Origin: Caulobacteraceae bacterium
GTDB lineage: Bacteria; Pseudomonadota; Alphaproteobacteria; Caulobacterales; Caulobacteraceae
Length of the DNA: 7,069 nt
Assembly: GCA_030151985.1 (NCBI GenBank)
Contig: JASLDZ010000008.1
Coordinates: 1 to 7,069, forward strand
Direction of reading: 5' to 3'
Notes under the pieces: model-generated
Told to the model about the DNA's origin: nothing
Databases searched by the model: none
Seen by the model: only the letters and a program-made list of their open reading frames with translations
Part shown: in pieces, positions 1-4,601 of the stretch
Position numbering within the stretch: position 1 is the stretch's first letter
Layout: every line of letters begins with the position of its first letter
Position numbers and translations under genes: made by a program

Positions 1-868
1 GCACGGCGCCCCAGTCGATCCCCGGCGCGGCCGCGCGCCCGCTCACCGGATCGACGTAGGCCGACAGCGTGTGCTGGATCGCGTCCGGCTGCTCGTGGAT
101 CTCGCGCTCCATGAAGTGGCGGTGGTTGCCCTTCTCCAGCAGCGCGGCGGAGGCGGCGACCGTCTTCACGGCGCGCGAGACCGCCGCGCCCGAGGCGTCG
201 AAGATGCGCGCGCCGTCGTGGTCCAGCACCGCGTGGTCGCCGTCCTCCAGGTAGGTGACGCGGTCGGTGTAGGGGGCGACCGCGAGCGGGTCGGAGCCGA
301 TGAACATCTCGCCCCGCCCGTGCCCGATCACCAGCGGCGGACCGAGCCTTGCGCCCATCATCACCGCGCCCTCGCCCTCCTGGACCAGCGCGGCCAGGGC
401 GTAGGCGCCGCGCAGCCGGGCGAGCACGGCCTTGAACGCCTCGTGCGGCGCGCGGCCGGCCTCCAGCTCCGCGTCCAGGAGCTGCGCCACGACCTCGGTG
501 TCCGTCTGGCTGGTGAAGGCGCGGCCCTTGGCCTCCAGCTCGGCCTTCAGCTCGGCGAAGTTCTCGATGATGCCGTTGTGCACCAGCGCCACGCGGCCGA
601 CGACGTGGGGGTGCGCGTTGGCTTCGGTCGGGCCGCCGTGCGTCGCCCAGCGGGTGTGGCCGACGCCGATCTCGCCTTCGAGCGGGTGCTCGGCCAGGAG
701 CGCCTCGAGGTTCTTCAGCTTGCCCGGCGCGCGCCGCCGCGCGATCGCGCCGCCGGCCAGCACCGCGACGCCCGCCGAATCATACCCCCGGTATTCCAGC
801 CGGCGCAGGCTCTCGACCATGCGGGGCGCGGCCGCCGAGCGGCCCATGATCGCGATGATGCCGCACAT
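1..868 (-). CDS. glmS: Glutamine--fructose-6-phosphate aminotransferase (isomerizing), N-terminal part, cut by window edge
   Basis: GlmS converts fructose-6-phosphate and glutamine to glucosamine-6-phosphate, the first step toward UDP-GlcNAc for peptidoglycan and lipid A; it is cytosolic. The visible 289 residues cover the class II glutamine amidotransferase domain and the first part of the linker to the sugar-isomerase (SIS) domains, out of about 600 residues usual for the family. The protein begins MCGIIAIMGRS, so Cys2 becomes the N-terminal nucleophile after Met removal; this fixes the start at 868. Other seen motifs are EYRGYDSAG (25-33), GHTRWATHG (70-78), HNGIIEN (97-103), TSQTDTEV (119-126), GSDPLA (191-196) and the linker signature EKGNHRHFMEREIHEQP (245-261). 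A GGAG lies 12 bases upstream of the ATG, rather far. The gene is divergent from the atp operon. No frameshift is seen; the SIS half lies beyond the left edge. Confidence 0.97.
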   Translation of the reverse strand, partial: MCGIIAIMGRSAAAPRMVESLRRLEYRGYDSAGVAVLAGGAIARRRAPGKLKNLEALLAEHPLEGEIGVGHTRWATHGGPTEANAHPHVVGRVALVHNGIIENFAELKAELEAKGRAFTSQTDTEVVAQLLDAELEAGRAPHEAFKAVLARLRGAYALAALVQEGEGAVMMGARLGPPLVIGHGRGEMFIGSDPLAVAPYTDRVTYLEDGDHAVLDHDGARIFDASGAAVSRAVKTVAASAALLEKGNHRHFMEREIHEQPDAIQHTLSAYVDPVSGRAAAPGIDWGAV

Positions 869-943
869 GCGGGACGACGACTCCGGTGAAGGCGCAAGCG
901 GCCTCCCCATAGCAGGACGCGGGCGCGGCGCGAGCGACTTCCG

Positions 944-964
944 GTTTCGCTTCGTTTCCGAAAC
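944..964. promoter_or_regulatory. GTTTC direct and inverted repeats in the glmS/atpI divergent region
   Basis: GTTTC occurs at 944-948 and again at 954-958, exactly 10 bases apart. A GAAAC at 960-964 makes an inverted partner of the second copy around one central base (GTTTC-C-GAAAC). The cluster sits 17 bases upstream of the candidate atp -35 element and about 76-96 bases upstream of the glmS start, so one bound protein could reach both promoters. The spacing of one helical turn is what makes it operator-like. No known regulator is recognised, and a chance occurrence is possible. Confidence 0.25.
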
Positions 965-981
965 ATGGGCGGCGGCTCGCC

Positions 982-1010
982 TTGACCCCCGCCGCCCGCG
1001 CCGTTAGAGC
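982..1010 (+). promoter_or_regulatory. Candidate housekeeping promoter of the F0 (atp) operon
   Basis: TTGACCC at 982-988 is followed by 14 bases and then GTTAGAGC at 1003-1010. This fits the Caulobacter sigma-73 consensus as I know it (TTGACGS, 10-14 bases, GCTANAWC) with few mismatches. Transcription would start near 1016-1018, giving a leader of about 55 bases before atpI. It is the only good -35/-10 pair I see on the plus strand in the 202-base gap between glmS and atpI. On the minus strand I see only a weak GCTATG (913-908) that could serve glmS, with no convincing -35 partner. Confidence 0.5.
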
Positions 1011-1070
1011 ACCCCCGTCCCACGCGGGGAGCTTCACGCTCTTCCGCGGCCGTTCACGCATCCCTGGCGC

Positions 1071-1433
1071 ATGTCCCCTTCCGGTCCTCAAGGCGGCGAT
1101 CCCCTGCGATCGCTCGAGGCCCGGGCGGATGCGCTCGAGAAGCGCACGGGAAGGCCCTCGATCGGGGGCGAGCACGGGCGCGCGGCCGACCAGGCCTACA
1201 GGATCATCGCCGAGCTGTTCGGCGGCGTGCTGGTCGGCCTGGCGCTGGGCTTCGGGTTCCAACAGCTCACGGGGATCAAGCCCTGGGGGCTGATCGGCGG
1301 CGTCCTCCTGGGCTTCGCCGTGTCGATCTGGATGGCGAAGCGCACGGCCGACCGGCTGACCGCGCAGGCGCTGTCCGAAACCGCGCCCTCCGCTCCGGCG
1401 GCGACGCGCACGCAAGACGAAGACGAGGCGTAA
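1071..1433 (+). CDS. atpI: ATP synthase accessory protein I (AtpI)
   Basis: AtpI is a small membrane protein encoded first in many atp operons. In studied bacteria it helps assembly of the c-ring and is linked to Mg2+ handling, but it is not part of the finished enzyme. The 120-residue product has a charged N-terminus (LRSLEARADALEKR, 12-25), two predicted membrane helices (about 45-62 and 73-88) joined by a short QQLTGIKPWG turn, then a positively charged MAKR stop and a polar, acidic tail ending EDEDEA-like. Length and the PWGLIGG motif at the start of helix 2 fit the AtpI family. The ATG at 1071 lacks a good Shine-Dalgarno sequence, so the start is less certain than for the other genes, although the N-terminal pattern fits alphaproteobacterial AtpI. 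Nine bases separate its stop from atpB. Confidence 0.88.
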   Translation: MSPSGPQGGDPLRSLEARADALEKRTGRPSIGGEHGRAADQAYRIIAELFGGVLVGLALGFGFQQLTGIKPWGLIGGVLLGFAVSIWMAKRTADRLTAQALSETAPSAPAATRTQDEDEA

Positions 1434-1442
1434 GGGACTTTC

Positions 1443-2231
1443 ATGGCCGCTGGTCCGATCGAACAGTTCGAGATCCACAAGATCGTGAACCTGGGCGACG
1501 TGCACCTGCCGCTGATCGGCACGGTCAACCTCGCCATCACCAACTCCACCGTCTCCATGACGCTGGCCTTCGCGCTGGTGGTCCTGGCGATGGCGATCGT
1601 CACCGCGCGCCCGCAGGTGGTGCCGGGCCGCGTGCAGATGGCGGGCGAGATGGTGTTCGGCATGGTCGACGACCTGACCGAGAACCTGATCGGGCACGAG
1701 GGGCGCCAGTTCTTCCCCTTCGTGTTCACGCTGTTCCTGTTCATCCTGACGATGAACCTCCTGGGCCTGTTCCTGATCTTCACCGCCACCTCGCAGCTGG
1801 CGGTGACGGCGACCCTGGCGGCGATGACGATCCTCCTGGTCCTGGCGGTGGGCTTCGCCAAGAACGGGCTGGGCTTCTTCAAGCTGTTCGTGCCCGGCGG
1901 CGTGCCGTGGCCCGTGCTGTTCCTGGTGGTGCCGATCGAGATCGTCTCCTTCCTGCTGCGGCCCTTCACCCTGGCCCTGCGTCTGTTCGGCAACATGCTG
2001 GGCGGCCACGTGGCGCTGAAGGTGTTCGCGGGCTTCATTATCGCGCTGGGCGGCATGGCTGCGGGCGGCGGGCTCGGCCTCTTCGGCATCCCCGGCGCGG
2101 TGCTCTCCCTCGGCGGCGTCGTCGCCCTGACGGCGCTCGAGTTCCTGGTCGGGGCGCTGCAGGCCTTCGTGTTCACGGTGCTGGCCTGCATCTACCTGAA
2201 CGACGTCGTGAACCTCGGCCACGGCCACTAA
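1443..2231 (+). CDS. atpB: ATP synthase F0 subunit a
   Basis: Subunit a forms the two proton half-channels next to the c-ring in the inner membrane. The 262-residue product has several strongly hydrophobic segments (roughly 36-55, 89-115, 119-138, 156-172, 192-215 and 218-250), matching the usual a-subunit topology. The essential arginine is Arg180 in LALRLFGNM (177-185), equivalent to E. coli Arg210. His189 and Glu233 occupy the places of E. coli Glu219 and His245, the swapped pair known from alphaproteobacteria and mitochondria. Gln240 matches E. coli Gln252. The start is supported by AAGGGA at 1432-1437, five bases before the ATG and overlapping the atpI stop. The tail ends in GHGH. A 48-base leader follows before atpE. 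Length is normal and nothing is missing. Confidence 0.98.
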   Translation: MAAGPIEQFEIHKIVNLGDVHLPLIGTVNLAITNSTVSMTLAFALVVLAMAIVTARPQVVPGRVQMAGEMVFGMVDDLTENLIGHEGRQFFPFVFTLFLFILTMNLLGLFLIFTATSQLAVTATLAAMTILLVLAVGFAKNGLGFFKLFVPGGVPWPVLFLVVPIEIVSFLLRPFTLALRLFGNMLGGHVALKVFAGFIIALGGMAAGGGLGLFGIPGAVLSLGGVVALTALEFLVGALQAFVFTVLACIYLNDVVNLGHGH

Positions 2232-2279
2232 GAGCCCGGCCGCCTCCTTCCAACCTCCATCCGAACGAGAGACACTTCC
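2232..2279 (+). promoter_or_regulatory. atpE translation leader with Shine-Dalgarno
   Basis: This is the longest gap inside the operon. Its middle (2244-2262) is mainly C, T and A with almost no G, so it should stay single-stranded in the mRNA. GAGAGA at 2267-2272 lies seven bases before the atpE ATG. An open leader with its own ribosome site fits the need to make about ten or more c subunits per complex, as known for atpE in E. coli; that role here is inference. Confidence 0.45.
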
Positions 2280-2537
2280 ATGGACCCGACCCACGCCGTC
2301 GAAGCCGCCAAGGCGCTCGCCACCGGCTACAAGTACATCGGCGCCGGCCTCGCCACGCTGGGCATGATCGGCGCCGCCATCGGCGTCGGCACCGTGTTCG
2401 GCAACTTCCTGAACGGCGCCCTGCGCAACCCGTCGGCCGCGGGCGGCCAGATCGGCAACCTGTTCGTGGGCGCCGCGCTCGCCGAGGCGCTGGGCATCCT
2501 GGCCTTCGTGCTCGGCATCCTGATCCTCTACTCCTGA
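2280..2537 (+). CDS. atpE: ATP synthase F0 subunit c (proton-binding ring subunit)
   Basis: Subunit c forms the rotating proteolipid ring of ATP synthase. The 85-residue protein is a two-helix hairpin: helix 1 about 18-45 with the small-residue run GAAIGVG (31-37), a polar loop ALRNPSAAG (47-55) that contacts the F1 stalk, and helix 2 about 57-83. Glu69 in ALAEALG is the ion-binding carboxylate. The positions that carry Na+ ligands in Na+-type rings (33 residues before, and one after, the Glu) are Val36 and Ala70, so the ring should carry protons. The ATG at 2280 has GAGAGA seven bases upstream. The stop codon overlaps the start of the b' gene by one base (TGATG). Length and sequence are typical of alphaproteobacteria. 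Confidence 0.98.
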   Translation: MDPTHAVEAAKALATGYKYIGAGLATLGMIGAAIGVGTVFGNFLNGALRNPSAAGGQIGNLFVGAALAEALGILAFVLGILILYS

Positions 2538-3157
2538 TGCAGGACGCGACCGCCAACCCGGCTGCGCACCCCGGAGAGGCGGTCGCGGCGCAGGGCGGGG
2601 ACGCCGTCACGGGCCGGCCCGTGACCCCCGCCCAGACCACCGAGACGGCCGTCCATCCGCAGGGCGAGCAGGGCGGCCTGCCGCAGTTCCGGTTCGAGCA
2701 CTGGGCGGGCCAGATCCTCTGGCTCGTGATCCTGTTCGCGGTCCTCTACGGGCTCTTGTCGCGCGTGTTCGTGCCGCGCCTGCGCAAGGTGCGGGACGAG
2801 CGCGAGCAGGCGATCGGCGGCGCGATCGAGGACGCCCGCCGCGTCCGCTCCGAGGCCGACGCCCAGGCCGCCGCGGCCAAGGCGGAGATGGCCGATGCTC
2901 GGGCGAAGGCTCAGGCCGCCGCCGCCGAGGCCAAGGCCCGCGCCGCCGCCGAGGCGCACGACCGCCAGGCCGCGCAGGAGGCCGAGCTTGCGCAGAAGCT
3001 CCATGCCGCCGAAGAGCGCATCAAGGCCTCGCGCGAGGCCGCCATGGGCTCGGTCCGCGGCATCGCTTCGGAGACGGCGGCGGCGATCGTCGAGAAGCTG
3101 ACCGGCCGGGGCGCCAGCCCCGACGAGCTGGACGCGGCCTCCGCGTCCAAGGCGTGA
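2537..3157 (+). CDS. atpF2: ATP synthase F0 subunit b' (second b-type stalk subunit)
   Basis: This is the b' partner of subunit b (also named atpG or atpX). One b' and one b make the peripheral stalk in alphaproteobacteria, cyanobacteria and chloroplasts. The 206 residues comprise a disordered, Ala/Pro/Gly/Gln-rich N-terminal extension (1-50), one membrane helix (about 57-79, WAGQILWLVILFAVLYGLL), then a long Ala/Glu/Arg-rich coiled coil (about 80-190) and a short polar tail. The extension before the helix is common in alphaproteobacterial b'. The ATG at 2537 shares its A with the atpE stop (TGATG), and no Shine-Dalgarno is visible, so translation is probably coupled to atpE. An internal start is possible, but none has a well-placed ribosome site. 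The stop is followed after 10 bases by atpF. Confidence 0.93.
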   Translation: MQDATANPAAHPGEAVAAQGGDAVTGRPVTPAQTTETAVHPQGEQGGLPQFRFEHWAGQILWLVILFAVLYGLLSRVFVPRLRKVRDEREQAIGGAIEDARRVRSEADAQAAAAKAEMADARAKAQAAAAEAKARAAAEAHDRQAAQEAELAQKLHAAEERIKASREAAMGSVRGIASETAAAIVEKLTGRGASPDELDAASASKA

Positions 3158-3167
3158 GGGAGCGGAC

Positions 3168-3659
3168 GTGGAGTTCCTGAAGGAAGCCGAAGTCTGGGTC
3201 GGCCTGGGGCTGCTGATCTTCTTCGGCCTGCTCGCCTACCTGAACGTGCACGGCAAGGCGGGGCAGGCGCTGGACGCCAAGTCCGACGCGATCCGCTCGG
3301 CGCTCGCCGAGGCCGAGCAGCTGCGCGCCGAAGCGCTCGCCATGCTGGAGGAGCTGAAGGCCAAGCGCGCCCGGGCCGAAAGGGACGCCGCCCAGATGCT
3401 GGCCGACGCCCGCCTGGAGGCGCGTCAGCTCGAGGCCGACGCGCACGCCAAGCTCGAGGAACAGGTCGCGCGGCGCACCGAGCTCGCCGACCGCCGCATC
3501 GCCCTCGCCGAGACCCAGGCCGCCGCCGAGGTCAAGGCCGCCGCGGGCGAGCTGGCCGCCCAGATGGCCGAAACCGTCCTGGCCTCCCGCCTGACGGGCG
3601 AGGGCGGCGACCCGCTGGTGGACCGCGCGGTGAGCCAGCTCGCGCAGCGGCTGCAGTAG
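3168..3659 (+). CDS. atpF: ATP synthase F0 subunit b
   Basis: Subunit b anchors the peripheral stalk in the membrane and holds the F1 head still through its coiled coil. The 163-residue product has a short acidic N-terminus (MEFLKEAEVW), one membrane helix (about 9-26, ending GLLAYLNVHG) and a highly charged helical domain (30-163) rich in Ala, Glu and Arg, with the pattern IRSALAEAEQLRAEA (42-56) typical of the family. The start is GTG at 3168, backed by AGGGAG at 3157-3162 with five bases of spacing. It follows b' after 10 bases and is the last gene of the operon. No F1 genes (atpHAGDC) follow, as expected where F0 and F1 are in separate operons. Confidence 0.95.
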   Translation: MEFLKEAEVWVGLGLLIFFGLLAYLNVHGKAGQALDAKSDAIRSALAEAEQLRAEALAMLEELKAKRARAERDAAQMLADARLEARQLEADAHAKLEEQVARRTELADRRIALAETQAAAEVKAAAGELAAQMAETVLASRLTGEGGDPLVDRAVSQLAQRLQ

Positions 3660-3713
3660 GCGGCCGGAGGGGGCGATCCGCGGCTGCGCGGCCGCGTTCC
3701 GCCTCTTTCTTTA
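3658..3713 (+). terminator. Candidate intrinsic terminator of the atp operon
   Basis: AGGCGG at 3658-3663, starting within the atpF stop codon, can pair with CCGCCT at 3699-3704. Inside it CGCGGC (3679-3684) pairs with GCCGCG (3691-3696) across a six-base loop. The outer stem is followed directly by CTTTCTTTA (3705-3713), a broken U-tract. This nested GC-rich stem plus U-rich tail is a reasonable terminator just after the last F0 gene, though the outer stem encloses unpaired bases and the U run is interrupted. Confidence 0.5.
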
Positions 3714-3742
3714 CCGTCCTGCCTTCCTTCGTTCTTCTTCTC
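3697..3742 (+). promoter_or_regulatory. Pyrimidine-rich, G-poor tract after the atp operon
   Basis: Of these 46 bases only five are purines (3701, 3713, 3716, 3721, 3731). In a GC-rich genome this is a strong local bias. In the plus-strand transcript it would be an unstructured, C- and U-rich 3' tail, the kind of sequence that binds Rho or protects mRNA ends. It overlaps the end of the candidate terminator. Its function is inferred only from composition. Confidence 0.35.
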
Positions 3743-3756
3743 GCCCATAGCCCTGT

Positions 3757-3782
3757 GTTCGACCCCTCCGGAGGGGTCGAAC
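3757..3782. repeat. Perfect 26-bp palindrome
   Basis: GTTCGACCCCTCC (3757-3769) is followed immediately by its exact reverse complement (3770-3782). As RNA it would form an 11-bp stem with a CCGG loop. On the plus strand it is followed by TTGCTT, so it may act as a second, weak-tailed terminator for atp; on the minus strand no U-rich tail follows. It could instead be a palindromic intergenic repeat or a protein site. Confidence 0.6.
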
Positions 3783-3791
3783 TTGCTTGAA

Positions 3792-3808
3792 GGGACGCCC
3801 CGCGTCCC
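3792..3808. repeat. Short hairpin GGGACG/CGTCCC
   Basis: GGGACG at 3792-3797 pairs with CGTCCC at 3803-3808 across a five-base loop. It lies nine bases after the 26-bp palindrome and may belong to the same element. On its own it is too short to assign a role. Confidence 0.35.
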
Positions 3809-3842
3809 GACGCCTCCAGGAGCGCCGTCGCGCGCAGGACGG

Positions 3843-3885
3843 GTCAAGGCCGAAGAGCGGAGGCGCAGCCGGAGCGTGCCTTGAC
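3843..3885. repeat. Stem GTCAAGGC/GCCTTGAC with 27-base loop
   Basis: GTCAAGGC (3843-3850) and GCCTTGAC (3878-3885) are exact inverted repeats around a purine-rich 27-base loop. I have the impression that the loop and stem belong to an intergenic repeat common in Caulobacterales-type genomes, but I cannot confirm that here. Confidence 0.4.
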
Positions 3886-3927
3886 GCGACCGAGCACGGC
3901 GGCAGGTCCACCACGGCTACTTCTTAT

Positions 3928-4027
3928 CCGCTCATCCCCGCGCATGCGGGGACCCAGGCTTGCTCGGAGCGGCGGCAGTGGCGGCGCAGAAGAAAGTCTG
4001 GGTCCCCGCATGCGCGGGGATGAGCGG
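3928..4027. repeat. Inverted pair of REP-like units (100 bp)
   Basis: The left unit (3928-3961) and right unit (3994-4027) are reverse complements over 34 bases with a single mismatch (3958/3997), separated by 32 bases. Each unit contains its own small hairpin, CCCCGC-GCAT-GCGGGG, followed by GACCCAG. This layout matches REP doublets (BIME-type) that occur in many copies in proteobacterial genomes and are moved by RAYT transposases in some species. The motif resembles the widely dispersed TCATCCCCGC...GCGGGGACCCAG family as I recall it. No transposase is in the window. Confidence 0.75.
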
Positions 4028-4038
4028 GGAGTGAGGGA

Positions 4039-4064
4039 GGCGCTCACCCGGTGAGCGGAGCGCC
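4039..4064. repeat. Palindrome with two alternative pairings
   Basis: CGCTCACC (4041-4048) and GGTGAGCG (4050-4057) form a palindrome around one base. Alternatively GGCGCTC (4039-4045) pairs with GAGCGCC (4058-4064). It lies 11 bases after the REP-like pair and may be part of the same larger element. Confidence 0.4.
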
Positions 4065-4110
4065 ACCGCAGAGGACAGCGGGAGACGCGCTGAACGTCCG
4101 ATGTCGCGCG

Positions 4111-4168
4111 ACCCCTCACCCTCCCACGCCTTCGGCGCGGGCCCCTCCCTCTCCCGCAAGGGGAGAGG
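4111..4168. repeat. Tandem hairpin block resembling a dispersed intergenic repeat
   Basis: A first hairpin pairs 4123-4130 with 4134-4141 (CCC and CGCC against GGCG and GGG with one A/C mismatch, loop TTC). A second pairs CCTCTCCC (4148-4155) with GGGAGAGG (4161-4168), loop GCAAG. The flanking ACCCCTCACCC and the false translations TPLPLREREG and KAWEGEG are patterns I associate with high-copy intergenic repeats of alphaproteobacteria. No gene overlaps it. Confidence 0.5.
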
Positions 4169-4180
4169 TGTAAGGTTGTC

Positions 4181-4233
4181 CCCCTCCACCACGGCGCGTG
4201 CACACTCCTGCCCATTCCGTCGCACGGGAGGGG
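4181..4233. repeat. Long-range inverted repeat CCCCTCC/GGAGGGG
   Basis: CCCCTCC (4181-4187) and GGAGGGG (4227-4233) are exact inverted repeats 39 bases apart. Runs of C and G are common at this base composition, so chance pairing cannot be excluded. Confidence 0.25.
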
Positions 4234-4311
4234 CGCTCGGCCGGCGACCTGGGTTGCGGCGGGGTGCGGTCGAGCGGGATCAGAGGGCGCGGGTCGTAAA
4301 CGTGTCCGTCG

Positions 4312-4364
4312 GGGAGGCTGTCGCTAAAGCCGCCCCGCCCGTCCGGGGCTTCGCGCCGCCTCCC
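4312..4364. repeat. Nested stem-loop GGGAGGC/GCCTCCC
   Basis: GGGAGGC (4312-4318) pairs with GCCTCCC (4358-4364). Inside, GCCCCG (4332-4337) pairs with CGGGGC (4344-4349), loop CCCGTC. A further outer pairing GTGCGG (4264-4269) with CCGCAC (4363-4368) shares two bases with the first stem. The nested layout suggests a folded RNA or a palindromic repeat. Confidence 0.35.
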
Positions 4365-4419
4365 GCACGCTCCAGCCTCGGCCGGGGCGCAACGCGGGCA
4401 TACAGGCGGAAGGGGTGAA

Positions 4420-4452
4420 GGGCTGAATGAAGCCCGCGCGCCCTTGGGCTTC
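4420..4452. repeat. Two mutually exclusive hairpins
   Basis: GGGCT (4420-4424) can pair with AGCCC (4431-4435), loop GAATGA. The same AGCCC, within GAAGCCC (4429-4435), can instead pair with GGGCTTC (4446-4452). Only one can form at a time. The 7-bp second stem is the stronger. Confidence 0.35.
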
Positions 4453-4460
4453 GGGATAAC

Positions 4461-4549
4461 GGCCGCGCGGAGCGTCGACGTCCCGCCGAAACTCTCCCTC
4501 GGCGCCATTCCCACGGTCCCTCCGGGCGGACGCCCGGCGCTCCGCGGCC
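4461..4549. repeat. Three-way-junction-like inverted repeat near the purL 3' end
   Basis: GGCCGC (4461-4466) and GGAGCG (4469-4474) pair with GCGGCC (4544-4549) and CGCTCC (4538-4543): a 12-bp stem with a two-base bulge. It encloses two hairpins, CGCCGA/TCGGCG (4484-4489 with 4499-4504, loop of nine) and CCGGGC/GCCCGG (4522-4527 with 4532-4537, loop GGAC). Because the stems are palindromic they exist on either strand. The block lies 58 bases beyond the purL stop, so it may be in the purL 3' UTR, be a separate small RNA, or be a dispersed repeat. Confidence 0.4.
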
Positions 4550-4572
4550 CCTTCCACACTCCCGATCGCGGG

Positions 4573-4601
4573 CGTGCGAGGCACGGCGCGTGCGCGGCGC
4601 C
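4573..4601 (-). terminator. Hairpins just after purL, possible 3' end structure without U-tract
   Basis: CGTGC/GCACG (4573-4577 with 4581-4585, loop GAG) and GGCGC/GCGCC (4585-4589 with 4597-4601) lie within 40 bases of the purL stop. They share base 4585, so they cannot both form in full. No U-run follows on the minus strand, so this is not a classical intrinsic terminator; purL may rely on Rho. Confidence 0.25.

Noticed and set aside
879..883. GANTC (CcrM methylation) site just upstream of glmS, and another at 6892-6896 upstream of purL
   Set aside because: Several more GANTC sites occur inside genes (for example 777, 5159, 5178, 6212, 6585), so no enrichment in promoters can be claimed from this window.
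71..889. 272-codon open frame on the plus strand
   Set aside because: It is the mirror of glmS, whose minus-strand translation shows all family motifs.
869..1070. glmS ribozyme
   Set aside because: That element is known from Gram-positive bacteria. I see no sequence resembling it, and the glmS leader here is short.
780..2294. 504-codon open frame on the minus strand across glmS, atpI and atpB
   Set aside because: It is antisense to three conserved genes, has a His/Gln/Arg/Asp-rich composition with no recognisable domain, and is explained by the codon bias of GC-rich DNA.
1907..2536. Long upstream extension of the b' frame
   Set aside because: The frame is open through atpB and atpE in another phase, but the family-like protein only begins near the ATG at 2537; the upstream translation is Arg/Pro-rich noise.
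3921..3930. DnaA-box-like TTATCC
   Set aside because: A single partial match with no cluster or AT-rich unwinding region; not an origin.
3928..4027. CRISPR array
   Set aside because: There are only two units, in opposite orientation, with one spacer and no cas genes.
3928..4027. Insertion sequence or MITE with terminal inverted repeats
   Set aside because: There is no transposase and no clear target-site duplication flanking the arms; a REP doublet fits better, though a tiny MITE is not fully excluded.
3844..4225. Overlapping minus-strand frames of 97 and 123 codons and a plus-strand one near 3787-4023
   Set aside because: All translate the REP-like doublet and its flanks; the peptides LIPAHAGTQ and GPRMRGDE on both strands come from the inverted repeat itself.
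4116..4559. 147-codon minus-strand open frame in the repeat island
   Set aside because: It runs through several palindromes, has no Shine-Dalgarno and a Pro/Arg/Gly-rich composition. I judge it a false translation of repeats.
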